Below the pieces are notes generated by a model. That model was not told the DNA's origin. It ran no database searches and saw only the letters and a program-made list of their open reading frames with translations. From Lichenostomus cassidix (Eukaryota > Chordata > Aves > Passeriformes > Meliphagidae): a DNA stretch of 64,000 nt. The translations under genes and the position numbers were made by a program. The stretch spans positions 19,243,007 to 19,307,006 of the forward strand of contig CM039210.1 in the NCBI GenBank assembly GCA_008360975.2, written 5' to 3'. Positions 39,322 to 51,169 of this stretch are shown here, in pieces; position 1 is the stretch's first letter, and each line of letters begins with the position of its first letter.

Positions 39322-40653
39322 TACTATTGCGAGTATGCCTTTTTCTGCTATCCCTCTTGCTATTTCATCAGCAAAGCAATTTCCCACTTCAGGGGTTGTC
39401 TTCTCCTTTTGATGACTTCTGCAATGAAGGATAGCTACTTCTGTAGGCTTCCAAATGCTCTGCAGGAGTGCAAGGGTTTGTTTTGCATGCTTAATGTCAT
39501 TACCTTGAGCAGTCAGCAGGACACGTTCCTTCCAAATAGCTCTGTGAGCATGAACAACACTGAAGGCATATTTGGAATCAGTCCATATGTTTACCTTCTT
39601 TCCCTCGCTCAGTTCCAGAGCTCTGGTCAGCACAATCAGCTCCCAGTTTGGTTTCTCCAGAGGCACCTCCTTCAGGTCTGGTCTGCTGAAATAGGTCTCC
39701 TCTATTGTCTGCAAACAGTCACGCTCAGGCAGGTCATTAAGTAAGGTGGATGACAAAAACATTGCAGCGTTTAAAACAGATGTTTTTAGGGTAACATCGA
39801 CCTGTTCCAACAACATAGATTGGTATTTAAGCATTCTGCTAGGGTATAACCAGTGTCCCTCCTTTTGCTCCAGCACAGAGATCACGGCGTGGGGTACATA
39901 CACAACAATGTGCTGCCCAAGGGTGAATTTACGAGCCTGCTATATTAGGATGACAGTTGCTGCTGCAGCTTTCAGACACCCAGGCCACCCTTGGCTATCA
40001 TTGTCTAGCTGTTTTGAGAAACAGGCCACAGCTCATCGCCGGTCCCCAAGTTGCTGTATCAGTACCCCTAGAGCAACATTCTGCTGCTCGTATATAAAAT
40101 GTCCAAAGGGCTTAGTTAGGTCTGGCAGCCCCAGAGCTGGAGTGGTCATTAAGGAATGTTTTAGCTGTTTAAATGCAGCCCTTGCTTTCTCTGTCCAGTT
40201 GATGGTTCCTTTCTCAGCTGCCTTATGGGCTTCATATAAAGGTTTTTCTTGTTTTCCCCAGTCCTCTAGTTCTTTTGACAGCTGCTGTTCAAATATAGTT
40301 GGGCTATCCTTGAACCCTTGGGGTAGCACTGTCCAGGTGAGCTGAGTCTTTCTTCCTGACTCAGGATTTTCCCACTCAGAAGCAAAGAGTTCTTGATGAC
40401 TTTCACTTATAGAAATCCAGAAGAAGGCATCCTTGAGATCTAAAACTGTGAATCACCCTAGTTCATTTGTCAGTGTGGTCTGAAAAGTATAGGGTTTTGG
40501 TACAACTGAATCCATGTCCTCAGTGATTTTGTTACTTGCTCTTAAATCCTGCACTAATCTGTAACTTTTACCATCATCCTTCTTTACGGGCAGGATAGGT
40601 TTTCCCAGTTTAAATTTTAATGGTTAAAAGAAAGACCTTATTTCACTTATCCC
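39322..40653 (-). pseudogene. pol: Minus family A pol, RT and RNase H fragment
   Basis: RT pieces appear from about 40620 downward: the LVQDLRA-type block, a palm block near 40400-40450, and thumb/connection (40033-40329, LPQGFKDSPTIF... ALGLPDLTKPFGHFIYEQQN). The segment holding YVDD is missing between two halves of 40033-40329, an internal deletion. RNase H (39322-39903) has NIWTDSKYAF and HCRSHQKE, but the FTDGSS segment is deleted too. It ends at the codons for AIV next to the other provirus's LTR. Closely similar to 23216-24170. Confidence 0.7.
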
Positions 40654-40978
40654 TGTAGCACTGTGTGGCTTCACAGGCCCTTTCTTGAGAACCTTTTCTT
40701 TCCCATGCAAACTGTGAAAACAATAAGATGGGTTTTTTGTAAATAGTATTTGAACACCTGTTGTTTTCCCAGATCTGTTTTGATTCAAGACACAGTGTGT
40801 TTGTAATTGGGTGTCGTAGGACTTCAGCCAATCACCCCGGGGGGTGGGTTACCATTGTCCAATAACCTATGGGTTTTTACCATATATAAGGAGAAATTAC
40901 AACAATAAACGCTCTCTTGCTGCTTTTGGACTGGTGTGTTCGTGTGACTATCGCTCCGTTCCAGGTACAACAGCGACA
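40654..40978 (+). repeat. K2 5' LTR, distinct subfamily
   Basis: This 325-bp LTR begins TGTAGCACTGTGTGGC, ends TACAACAGCGACA and has a TATATAA box near 40883 and AATAAA near 40903. It is not alignable by eye with the 3' LTR except at the final CAACAGCGACA. Confidence 0.85.
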
Positions 40979-40980
40979 TC

Positions 40981-40998
40981 TGGTGACCGCCGACATGT
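40981..40998 (+). promoter_or_regulatory. K2 primer-binding site, tRNA-Trp-like
   Basis: TGGTGACCGCCGACATGT lies two bases after the LTR. It is close to the Trp-type site and to K1's TGGTGACCACTGACGTGT. Confidence 0.6.
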
Positions 40999-41750
40999 AC
41001 TACATGCACCATCTCGGTGGTACGGAACACCCCCCTCACTTTTCCCCCTCCCCGCCGGCCTTGGAGATTTGGAGAAAGATGGGAAATTCCGACTCGAATG
41101 AAAGCGTGGTGCTGTTGGCCTGGAAGAATGCCTTGGCCAGTACAAGGGCCAAGGTGTCGGAGCACTCGCGTGCGATCCTGGACTGGGCTTTGGCACACGG
41201 CTTCCCCACAGTCCTAGAGACCGTCCCCGATACTGGGATGTGGTCACAGCTCGGTGACGAGATCTGGCATGAGATGAAATATGGGGACATGAATACGGTG
41301 CGTTTATATCGTTCGTGGAGATGATTTTTAGATTGTTTACGGCATCTGGAAGCAAATATTGGACAAGAGGATGACTCTTTGTGTCTAGACTTCTGGATCT
41401 AGGCCGGCGACGGCCGATCTGAGGAGCCCCTGCCCCTGGCCATGCCAGCCGTGGCAGCTGGACCCATTCAGCAAAAGTACGCCTTACCACAGGACTACGT
41501 CCCCCCGAAATATCCATCTCCAGCAGAACAGATCGCGGAGATGTTGAAACAGGAAGGTAGCCAGCACTGCTCCTCTGTGGACGCCTCTGCAGCGCTTGTG
41601 GGGTCTGCGCTGCCGCTGGCACCCCCGTGCCCCCCCTCCCCAAATGGAGTGGCAGGGCCCGGGCTCCTGAAAGCTCCAGCCGCTTCCACCCTGGCCGGCC
41701 TGACGGGGCCTGCCAGGTCCATGGCGCCGCGCATACCCAGTCCTGCGCAG

Positions 41751-42013
41751 TGTCGCTGTTGAGCAGCTAGCAGAGTAATGAAGGCACCAGTTCTCAGCGG
41801 CAAGAAGGAATGACCTTTATTGTTTTGATTTCATCACATATATAGAGTTCTCAAAAGTCACCCAGATTGGTCAGTCAGAAGCCTTCCCCCAGGCCTGATT
41901 GGCCAGGCCTGCACTGCCCAAGTTCTGGGACACTGTTCCAACAACATCCAAACTTTATCTTTATTTATAAAACACAAGAAAATTTCTCATGGGAAAAACC
42001 TGTGCTAGCCACA
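41751..42013 (-). mobile_element. Solo ERVK LTR in K2 gag (first)
   Basis: This 263-bp LTR runs TGTCGCTGTTGAGCAGC...GTGCTAGCCACA, with flanks GCGCAG/GCACAG (41745-41750 and 42014-42019), one mismatch. Minus orientation. Very similar to 52069-52324 and to the plus-oriented solo at 18797-19058. Confidence 0.85.
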
Positions 42014-42282
42014 GCACAGGTGCGACTGCCCACAGAAATGATTTTAATGGATATCTCACAGCAGCTTACCAGAATATCTCAGCTGTTGGCGGCGTTCCAG
42101 GACACCTTCTTGCGAGTGGCAACCAGCATGAGTGGCATGGGGTGACTTGAGCCGGAAACACCCGCTCTGGCAACCCAGAAGGTGGAAGCGGCGCATCCCA
42201 CTACCAAAGTGGAAGCACTGGGGCATCCCGCGACGAAAGCAGAAGCAACAGCAGGGATGCCAGCGAACCCCGGGCAGGCTAC

Positions 42283-42539
42283 TGTAGCTGTTTGACCGAT
42301 AGCGGAGTGAAGAGTCGTCAGAGAGTGCTAAAATGACTAAATTTATTAAATAATTAACAGATTTATATACACTCAAAAAGGCTATTCAGATTGGCCAACA
42401 ATCATTCACCCCCCAGGGATTGATTGGCTCAGGTGTTTGAGCGCCTGTTTCCAAAAGCCGCTTTCAATAACATGAAACTTTATTTAGAAAACATAGAAGA
42501 AGAGAAAAATTCCTGTGGGAAAGAATCTGTGCTGCCACA
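42283..42539 (-). mobile_element. Solo ERVK LTR in K2 gag (second)
   Basis: This 257-bp LTR has a perfect duplication GGCTAC (42277-42282 and 42540-42545). Minus orientation. It is the same subfamily as the K2 3' LTR at 48599-48872 (TGTGGCAGCACAG... on the minus strand). Confidence 0.85.
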
Positions 42540-42850
42540 GGCTACACCAGTCCCAGCGATGGTTCCGGTGGCAGAGGCAATTCCAGCCGGGCGCGCCCAC
42601 CTGACAGCTCCTACGCTGGCGCAGCAGACGGTTCTGACTGATGATACTCCAGCACGGCCAGCAAGACCCCCACAGCGCCTCACCTGCATCTCTGCCTCCT
42701 CTGCACTCCACTCCGAGTTCTGCCGTTGTGCCGCCTCTTGACTCAACGCTCACACATGGCCAAGGTCCGTCATTTGTGATGGGTTTCGCAGAGAAACCCC
42801 GGTCTGATGACTCAGACAGCAATGTAGAAGACACGCTTTCTCCAGGGCGG

Positions 42851-43577
42851 TGTCACGAGTGGAAACAGAGGGTATATAGATTTTACCAGTTGCCTAGGCC
42901 TATGGCAACTAGTGACCAAACTTATTCAGAGTGACCAGCACCCTAAAACCCAGTCTCACTCATAAGTTCTTATAAAGACAGCCGATTTATGTCTAATGTA
43001 AAATAGATTATGGTTTATTAGACACAGGTGAGAACGGAACAAAGAACTAGACAAATTTTACTACACAAAACATGAAAAGCTATTCATAGCTAAAACAAAC
43101 ATATATATATATATATGTTGCCCAAAATAGGGAGATTAAAAACAATACAGCGCTAAAAATGAAAAAGGTACCTATTAATATTATTGTAGCTAGCAAAGAA
43201 GAATACAATTTAGGAAACTGAATGCTTCTTACCAAATCCAATTTTTGGAGCTGGGGATGCACCAGATCCTCTCTTAATCCCTTGGGAAGTAACCACAGAG
43301 CTTGCGTCCAAACTCAGGGGAGAAAGCTTTTACTTCACGCTCCAATGTCCATGTAGAAAGCTTCTACTTTTGCTGAGTTTTTCGTGGTGTTTTATAGGGA
43401 AAAGAGTGTGTATTTGCGGTCACTTGAAAATTATTCACATTCTCTCAGTGTCTCGCTCTGAGTTCCAGATGCCAGCATTGATAGTCCGGATTAAGCTGTT
43501 GACTTAATCTGAGCCATCGATCTCGGCCAGCAATCAGGGAGACAGAGAAAGGGGGGGGGGGTGTTTGTCCTGCCACA
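42851..43577 (-). mobile_element. Solo LTR of another family in K2 gag (third)
   Basis: This 727-bp element runs TGTCACGAGTGG...CCTGCCACA, with a 5-bp duplication GGCGG (42846-42850 and 43578-43582). On the minus strand TATAAAA (near 43390) and AATAAA (near 43017) give promoter and poly(A) signals in LTR order. A short (AT)n run lies at 43101-43118 and a G-run at 43550-43561. Gag continues on both sides (SPGR.. and ..AGQRKKRL). Confidence 0.8.
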
Positions 43578-44791
43578 GGCGGGAAGCTGTGGTGGCCGGG
43601 CAGAGGAAGAAACGCCTGCTATAGACTCGCCCTTGGACATTCCCAGACTGCACAATGACGATGCGCTCAAGAAACCCCAGGCATTTCTGGGAATCGGTAA
43701 AGTTGGGCGCTCTAGAGGCAGGAAATTGGAATCCTTTGGAATGAGTGGGGATGCCAGGCAAGACAGGGGAGTCTACGGAGAATCAGGTGGCTGCTACGTC
43801 GCCTCTAGGAGGTGTACCAGTAGATCAAGGCGGATATTAACATGCTGCAAGGGGATGCACAAGCCTTTCATGTGTTCAAGGCTCTCCCAAATTTGGGTCA
43901 GGAACACAGGCATGACATTATTGCATGGAAGATGGTGCAGGATTTACAATCCAAAGTAGCACAAGACGGGCTTGAATATTCTGAAATCATGCAAATTATT
44001 AGAGAGATGAATACTGACCTGCTTGCTCCATTCAATATTAGGCACTTGGGTCAAGTTGTGTTTCAACCTATACAATTTACAGTTTTTGAGAACAACTGGA
44101 GAAAGCTGGCTGTAAAGGCCCCACTACAGAACATGCACTTGCCTTCCGATGACCCTAGACATGCAGTCAGGGTAGATGCTCTAATGGGAACGAATTACTT
44201 TTCTAATCCAAATCTCCAAGCTACTTGGGATCCTCGGGTCCTGGAGCAGGCCCAAAAGGTTGGCATGGGAGCCATGATAAAAAGCATAGACATGGCTGCT
44301 CCTAAAACATGATATGCAAAAATATCTCAGGGACAGTCTGAGCATTTCCTGTCCTTTGTAGAAAAAATAGCGGCAGCCCTGGAGAAACAGGTGGAAGATG
44401 ATTCAATAAGACAGCTATTGTGCAAACAGTTAGCAAGAGACAATGCCAACGATGAATGCAGAAAGATCATAGATGCCCTACCAGGGGACCCTACACTTGC
44501 AGAGATGGTAGAAGCTTGCTCTAAGGTGGGATCAGGGAATCAAAAAAGGTCTGCTTTGACTGCACTTGTGCAGCCTGGTCAGGTACCCCCTGATCTTGGA
44601 AAAAAGCAGCCCAAGGCCGGGAACAAATGGAAATGAGCTAAATCAAAGCAGAAGGAAAATACGGGGACTGGGATTCCCCAGTGCGGGAGGTGTGGTAGGC
44701 CAGGTCACTGTCCAGAATACTACAGGCCTAAGTACCATGTTGATGGTCGACCTCTGTTGGGAAACGTGAGGAAGAGTGCAAAAAGGGGGAG

Positions 44792-45436
44792 TTGCCCTCC
44801 GATGCAAGTCTTGCAAAAGAACAGGGCGCCTGCACAGGCCTACCCAGCCAATTTAGAGACGGCACCCAAGGACCAGCCCGGGTTGATGTCTACACCACAA
44901 GGACAGTCGTCCTAGAATCTGGTAGTATCCATAGGGTTCCTTTGGATTCAAATGGAACCCTAAGTCAGGGACTCAGTGTGCTGATTGTGGGGAGACCTAA
45001 TGTCACCCCTCAAGGGATGTTTGTCCACCCAGAAGTTATAGATGCTGATTTTACAGGCCAGATTCATACTATGGTTTCCATGTCAAGTCCCCCAGTCACT
45101 ATCCCTGAAAAGACTCACATTGCTCAACTAGTGCCTTTTGAGTCTTATGTTCCCAGGGCAGAACAACAAGCTTGCAGAGGTAGCGGCACTGGATCTCTGG
45201 AACTTCCACAGATCTGCTGGGCTGCAGACACTTCTAGTCAGAGGCCACAGATGACATGTACTCGAATCCTGCCAAAAGCTCGTCCGCACCGGATTCAACT
45301 CGAAGGTTTGATTGATACAGGTGCTGATGTAACGATTCTCTCCTCCTCTTCATGGCCTTCTTCATGGCCTCTAGCCCCTGTGGGATCGGCCATCGCGGGG
45401 CTAGGAGGAACCACACAGAGCCAACTGAGGGAATGA
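44792..45436 (+). pseudogene. pro: K2 dUTPase-like domain and protease
   Basis: One frame encodes a dUTPase-like block (ARVDVYTTRTVVLESGSIHR, TIPEKTHIAQLVP) running directly into protease LIDTGADVTILSSSSWPSSW. A TGA at 45434 cuts protease after TTQSQLRE; its C-terminal end (NLWGRDVLAAWG) is readable just after. The fused order dUTPase-protease is the same as in K1 and C. Confidence 0.75.
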
Positions 45437-45543
45437 CCTGTGTTGGTATAAGACCTGGAGAGACACATGGTCACAATTCGGCCCTATGTTACTTCAGCTC
45501 CAGTTAACCTCTGGGGACGAGATGTGTTGGCAGCCTGGGGGGT

Positions 45544-48289
45544 GTGGACTTGGACAAATTATTGATAGGGGTCACTGTGCCCAAGGACGCACTGTATTCT
45601 ACACTATCTCTGCGATGGCTAACTAACACACCGATATGGGAACCGCAGTGGCCCCTGCCAAAAGAGAAATTAGTTGCCCTTTGTCAGCTGGTTCAGGAGC
45701 AATTACAGCAGGGACACATTGAGCCTCCTACTAGTCCCTGGAATACCCCTGTTTTCGTAATTAAGAAAAAATTGGGGAAATGGAGACTGTTACAAGATCT
45801 CCGGAAAGTTAATGCAGTGATGGAAAGTATGGGGACCTTGCAGCCTGGTATGCCCTCACCCACAATGATTCCCACAGAGTGGGAAATATTGATCATTGAT
45901 TTGAAGGATTGCTTTTTCACAATCCCTTTGCACCCCAATGACAGGCCAAAATTTGCCTTTACTGTGCCTGCAATTAACAATGGGGAGCCTGTAAAGAGAT
46001 TTCAATGGAAAGTATTACCTCAGGGCATGAAAAATAGCCCGACTATCTGTCAATGGTATGTCACTCAGGCCTTGTCCGGAGTCCGCGAGCAGTTTCCTGA
46101 GGCATTCCGCTACCATTATATGGATGATATCCTGGTGGCAGCATCCACCCAGGATGAGTTGCAGAGGTTACAGCCTCGATTGCTCGCTGCCCTGCATTAC
46201 TATGGGTTGCAAGTGGCTCTGGAGAAAGTTCAACAGCAGCCTCCTTGGAAATATTTGGGAGTCAAAATTTTGGATCAAACTATACAACACCAAGAGGTGC
46301 AGTTCTCAGACTCTATTAAGACCCTGAATGATGCCCAGAAATTGCTGGGTGTCATCAAGTGGTTACGTCCTTATTTACGACTAAACACCACGTAACTTTT
46401 CCCACGCTTTAATTTTTTAAAGGGGGACCCTGATCTGAATTCACCTCGGAAATTGACTCCTTAGGCGCGATGAGCGCTGAACAAGGTGCACCAAGCTGTT
46501 TCTGCTCATCAGGTTTATCGAGTGGATCCTTCTATTGATATCACTGTTTTCATTACTGCTCCAGACCTCCATCCTACAGGTATCATTGGTCAGTGGAACA
46601 AACAATGGGCTGACCCTTTGCGTATCTTTGAATGGGTCTTTCTGCCTCATCAGCCAAAAAAGACAGCACCCACATTGTTTGAATCGATCGCTTGTCTGAT
46701 AATTAAATGCCATCATCGGTGTTTACAATTGATGGCAGTGGATCCTGCAACGATTGTTGTTCCGGTATGGCCGGACAGCTTTGAATGGAGCCTTGCTAAT
46801 AGCGCTCCTTTGCAAAGTGCACTGCAAAACTTTTCAGGGCACATTGCTTACCACCTGCCCAGCCACAAATTACTGCAGCTGGAAAATTTAACCAGTTTCA
46901 CCTTGCGGCCAAAGAATAGTCGGGTGCCAGTGCACAGATCCACCATCTTCACGGATGGTTCTGGAAAAACAGGAAAGGCCATTTTTACCTGGAAGGAGGG
47001 ATCTGAGTGGCAAGTGCTGAAAGGCCACGAGTCAGGCTCTGTCCAGCTGGTTGAATTAAAAGCAGTTGCCATGGTTTTTCAGCGGTTCTCTCAGGTACCT
47101 TTGAATTTGGTCACTGACTCTGCTTATGTAGCGGATATAACCAAACATTTGGATTGTTCACTTTTAAAGCAAGTCAATAATGCAGCTCTGTTTTCGCTAT
47201 TGCGAACCTTGTGGAAGACGATTCAAGTTTGAGTGCATCCATATTATATTTTGCTCATTCGAAGCCACACCAACTTACCAGGTTTTATAACGGAAGGCAA
47301 TGCCAGGGCTGACATGTTAGCCAACCCTGCATGGGTGGCACCTCAGCCTGACAAAATTGCACAAGCCAAGGCATCGCACAATTTCTTTCATCAGAGTACA
47401 CATACCCTGCAGAAGCAGTTTCAGTTGATGCCAACTGAGGCTCGTGACATTGTCAGTGCTTGTGCTGACTGCCATGGACTCGCTGCACCTCTGCCACCGG
47501 GGGTAAACCCCAGAGGCCTAAAGGCCTTGCAGCTTTGGCAGATGGATGTGACACACATCCTTGAATTTGGCCAATTCAAATGTGTGCATGTGTCTGTTGA
47601 CACTTTCTCCTCAGCTATGTGGGCAACTGCTCATACTGGAGAAAAGAGTTGTGATGCCATTGCCCATTGGAAATTAGCCTTCTCGGTCCTGGGCGTGCCA
47701 CCTACCATGAAAACCAATAATGGTCCTGCCTATGCCTCACAGAAGACGCGGCAGTTCTTACACCTATGGGGTGTAGACCACACATTCAGTATTCCGCATT
47801 CTCCTACTGGCCAAGCCATTGTTGAATGCGCTCACAGTACTCTGAAGCGTGTCTTGGAAAGACAAAAAGGGGGAATGCATGGGGGAAACCCCACAGAGCC
47901 GATTGGAAAAAGCTTTGTACACAGTCAATCACCTTACAGTGCCACCGAATTCGAATAATCCTGTGATTTTGAACCATTTTCTCTCATTGCAGTCGTCAGG
48001 CGAGTTGCGCTTGCCCCGGGCGAAGGTATGGGTACGGAACCTACTTACTAACACTTGGGAAGGCCCACATGAGCTTATTGCTTGGGGTCATAGGTATGAT
48101 TGTGTTTCCACAGATACTGGGGTACAGTGGCTGCCTGCAAAATGCGTTCGCCCTGACCTGCAGCTCCAGAGACAGAACCAGCAACCTCAAGATGGTGACC
48201 AGGATGCAGAACACCAACCAAGTGATCCTTCTGATGATGGCCAGGACACCGACCATCAGGAAGCCGGTCCTTTCACAAGCAGAGACTGA
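45544..48289 (+). pseudogene. pol: K2 pol: RT, RNase H, integrase
   Basis: RT (45544-46395) has LKDCFFTIPLHP, LPQGMKNSPTICQW and YMDDILVAA, and breaks after LRPYLRLNTT. Connection and RNase H follow (46486-47230, FTDGSGKTGKAIF, LVTDSAYVAD), with a TGA at 47230. Integrase (47233-48289) has a zinc region (HQSTHTLQKQFQ.. CADCHG), SVDTFSS, KTNNGPAY instead of KTDNGP (Asp to Asn at 47716-47718), and QAIVECAH. A frame change near 47880 precedes the C-terminal block to 48289. Inactive integrase by the catalytic change alone. Confidence 0.8.
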
Positions 48290-48598
48290 AACTTAAGTTT
48301 TATGGAGTCAGAAAGCAAGGACCTTGAAAGCATGTTTTAACTGAATTATAGAATTGTAGTATAGAATTAAGTTTTATAGATGCATTACCCAGGGTATTGC
48401 TGGAGAGTCTCTCTGTTCACCTTAAATCAGCATCTGGTTTGGGCTCTGGTCGGTGGCCAGCCACTGCCGGGCAGACCCCTTATCGGTTTTCCATTTAGGC
48501 TCTGTTTGGTAACTGGCCACTACCAAGCAGATCCTTCATACTGAATTCACAGAGGTTCACAAGCAATGCCTTCTGGTTCTTAAATAAAAAGGGGGAGC
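48290..48598 (+). other. K2 non-coding tail and polypurine tract
   Basis: There is no gene in these ~300 bases. The tract AAAAAGGGGGAGC (48586-48598) abuts the 3' LTR. The region corresponds to K1 16068-16367, confirming that the family lacks env. Confidence 0.6.
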
Positions 48599-48872
48599 TG
48601 TGGCAGCACAGAAACCTTTCCCATGGGAATTTTTCTCTTCTTCTTCTTCTGTGTTTTATAAATAAAGATAAAGTTTCATGTTATTAAAATGGCTTTTGGA
48701 TACAGGTGGTCAAACGCCTGGACCAATCAATCCCAGGGGGGCTGATGATTGTTGGCCAATACGAATAGCCTTCTGATGTGTCTATAAATCTGTTAATTAT
48801 TTAATAAAGTAGCTCTTTTGAGCACTCTAAAAGGACTCATCTCTTCACTCCTCTAGCGGTCAAACAGCGACA
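48599..48872 (+). repeat. K2 3' LTR, second subfamily
   Basis: This 274-bp LTR runs TGTGGCAGCACAGAAACC...CAAACAGCGACA. A TCTTCTTCTTCTTC run lies in U3 and AATAAA motifs lie near 48659 and 48803. It matches the minus solo at 42283-42539, not the K2 5' LTR. Confidence 0.85.
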
Positions 48873-49283
48873 GAGGATGGAGCCAGTTTCCTACCACCTC
48901 CTTCGGTCCGGCTGGCCCCTGTAACGACAAGGGGTATGATCTTCTTTTTCGCATGGCAGGCAGTCTTTTTTCATTTGTTTGTACACCTCTTCCAGATTCA
49001 GGAATATAGAAAACAATTCTGCATACCTCAATTCATCAAACCTGCCTTGGACCCGAAGTTCTACTAGCAATTCTGTGATTAATTGGTTGTCCAAACTACC
49101 TAGACAGGGCCATTTCTCTTCCCCACTCAGTTTCAACACAGGCCACACCCACAACAAGGGCCTAGTTAGTTCCTCCATGTTCAGAGGGGTTCTTTTCCCT
49201 GTTAGGTCATGCCAGCTTTTTAAGATCAGACCCAGCGGGGAATCCTGTGGGATTTTTGGGTTAGCAGAAGATGCACCACCCAT
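48873..49283 (-). pseudogene. gag: Minus family A gag, matrix fragment
   Basis: This starts at ATG 49283 on the minus strand (MGGASSANPKIPQDSPLGLI) and stays open ~130 codons to 48891, matching the plus copy at 3890 but without its early stops. It includes ELRYAELFSIFLN. Truncated by the K2 3' LTR. No capsid follows. Confidence 0.75.
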
Positions 49284-49857
49284 GTTTTGCTTGTGAACAG
49301 AAAAGAAACAGCTGGAAAGAAAATTCTTAGCCTAAGTCTGGCACGAGAAACGAACCAGTGGTTCCCACTCCACAGCAGAGTAAGAACAGCAATGCTTAAA
49401 AGAGCATACTCGCATGGATTAAAACCCTGGCAGGGCTTAAACCACCACCCCTCAGTAGATGAACCTAAGCCCCTAACCACTGGGCCACAGCTCCCCCTGA
49501 GCCACTGTGTGGCCCTTCTGTGAGTAATAGCGAAGGGCCTCCCCTTCTCCTCACAGCCCCTGCGGGATCAGAGTAGGTTGTAAAAACCCCTGCTTTATGG
49601 CCCCATTGGCCACACTCCCACCCTTGGGGATCTCCCCCAGATGCTAGCTAGCAATAAAACCGTAAAACTCTTCTCCTTTGATCTCACCTCTTCTGCTGTG
49701 TTTCTGCGGTAGGTTTTTTGGAAACTCCCTAGTTTTTGCAATCCCAAATCGCCGCTTCCTTCCTGTAGTGCCAGCAAGTGGGAGGTGCAGTGGGGTGTTC
49801 CTCGATTCAGAATTTTTTTTTTGGGGTTCCCTTCTCTTCTGCCTGGCTAGCCAGAAC
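49284..49857 (-). other. Minus family A leader with primer site and tRNA-like block
   Basis: The decayed primer site is TGGCTAGCCAGGCAGAAG (49836-49853, minus). At 49424-49492 the minus strand shows an A box GTGGCCCAGTGGTTAGGGG, a possible anticodon arm and a B box GGTTTAAGCCCTGCC with one to two changes. The same block is at 3683-3750 in the plus copy. No gene otherwise. Confidence 0.5.
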
Positions 49858-50372
49858 TGATGCCTTAAAAGCTGGTAAAAATAAGACACAGACACAGCAG
49901 TAGAGGGAAAAAGGGTATTACCTTGATTTTAATAGGATCCCAGGTGCACCCTCATCAAAGGTGGAATCACGCCGAGGAGCACACCTTGTGTACAATGCGT
50001 ATACAATTTTATGGACCTTACAAATCAGCATATCTACCTTAAATCCCCCAATAAGAAACTTAACAAATGAAGTCATTGTCCCCCTATTTTAATTATCTCC
50101 CCCCCAAATGAGGCTACAGTCGTTTACAAAAACATGTTCCAGAGAGGAGGCCCCATGCAAGGTTGGAGCCTCTAGTTCTGAGATAGTAGGGATGTTTCGT
50201 CTTCCCCAGAGAACCCTGAACTAGGCTAAATATCAGAGTATAAGGGTTATAGACATGTAGGGCTAAGATACAGGGAGTAAAAGGTACAAGGAAAGGGAAA
50301 GGGTATAAAAAAATGTATAAAAAGGGTATAAAAAAGTGTATAAAGAGAAAAGACAAAAACCATCAGGCATCT
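49858..50372 (-). repeat. Minus family A 5' LTR
   Basis: This LTR of about 515 bp reads TGATGCCTTAAAAGC...CCATCAGGCATCT on plus, with the last base changed from A. Its right flank (50373 on) is ERVL pol. Confidence 0.85.
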
Positions 50373-51169
50373 GTCAGACCAAAATTTTCACCTTTGGGCC
50401 AATTTGCAATTATTTCCAAGATTTCCATTCTGGGTGCGCTGTGTGATGAGAGCAATCCATTTACTTCGTGTGCCGTGGGTGGCATGGTGGGTAGAGGGAA
50501 CCTTTCCCTTGAACATCCAGCTCAGCACCGGTAGTCAGGGTGCCAGGAGGAGTTGTGCTTCTGTGCCGATTACCTCTGAGGCAGCTTGGACTCCATAGGC
50601 TGCCAGGATTTCCTTCTCGGTGGGAGTGTAGTTGGCTTTGGACCCTCTGTAACTCTGGCTCCAGAATCCCAGTGGTTGACCCCAAGTCTCTCCAGGCACC
50701 TTCTGCCAAAGGCGCCAAGACAGACCATTGCTCCCAGCTGCAGAGTAGAGCACGTTCTTCACTTCTGGTCCTGTCCTGACTGGGCCAAGGGCTACTGCAT
50801 GAGTGATCTCCTGCTTGATCTGGGCAAAGGCTTGTTGCTGTTCAGGGCCCCAGTGGAAATCATTCTTCTTGCGTGTCACCAGGTAGAGAGGGCTCACAAT
50901 CTGACTGTACTCTGGGATGTGCATCCTCCAGAAACCTATGGCGCCTAGGAAAGCTCACATTCCCTTCTTGTTGGTTGCTGGAGACATTGCGGTGATCTTA
51001 TTGATGACTTCAGTGGGAATCTGATGCCATCCATCTTGCCACTTCACTCCCAGGAATTGGATTTCTCTAGCAGGTCCCTTGTCTTTGCTCTTTTTATGGC
51101 AAAGCCGGCTTTCAGGAGAATCTGGACTATTTTCTCTCTTTACTCAAATACTTCTGCTGCTGTGTTCCC

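Larger units (their letters stand above)
41079..44760 (+). pseudogene. gag: K2 gag, carrying three solo LTRs
   Basis: Gag starts at ATG 41079 (MGNSDSNESVVLLAWKNAL, a myristoylation-type start) and runs to TGA at 41322. Spacer blocks follow (41442-41750 YVPPKYPSPAEQIAEMLK; 42546-42850 with SDDSDSNVED), then capsid (43842-44312, LAPFNIRHLGQVVFQP), a stop at 44310 and the major homology block GQSEHFLSFVEKIAAALEK (44330-44390), ending 44634. Nucleocapsid traces lie at 44680-44760. The solo LTRs at 41751-42013, 42283-42539 and 42851-43577 interrupt it. Several stops and frame changes. Confidence 0.75.
40654..48872 (+). mobile_element. ERVK K2, env-less, plus strand, with mismatched LTRs
   Basis: The order is LTR, Trp-like primer site, gag, dUTPase-protease, RT, RNase H, integrase, tail, polypurine tract, LTR. 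The 5' LTR (325 bp, TGTAGCACTGTGTGG) and the 3' LTR (274 bp, TGTGGCAGCACAG) belong to different subfamilies, and the flanks (TATCCC versus GAGGAT) show no duplication. It therefore looks like a recombinant of two ERVK insertions rather than one event. Three solo LTRs lie in gag. Confidence 0.75.
39322..50372 (-). mobile_element. Second family A provirus, minus strand, 3' end missing
   Basis: On the minus strand: 5' LTR 49858-50372, decayed Arg primer site, leader with tRNA-like block, gag start (49283-48873), ERVK K2 insertion (40654-48872), then RT and RNase H (40653-39322). Capsid, nucleocapsid and protease are missing around the K2 insertion. Integrase, env and the 3' LTR are missing where it meets the plus-strand copy. 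The 5' LTR lies in the pol region of the right-hand ERVL. Confidence 0.7.

Noticed and set aside
43101..43118. (AT)n run as a regulatory element
   Set aside because: A short simple repeat inside the U3/R part of a solo LTR; no evidence for function.
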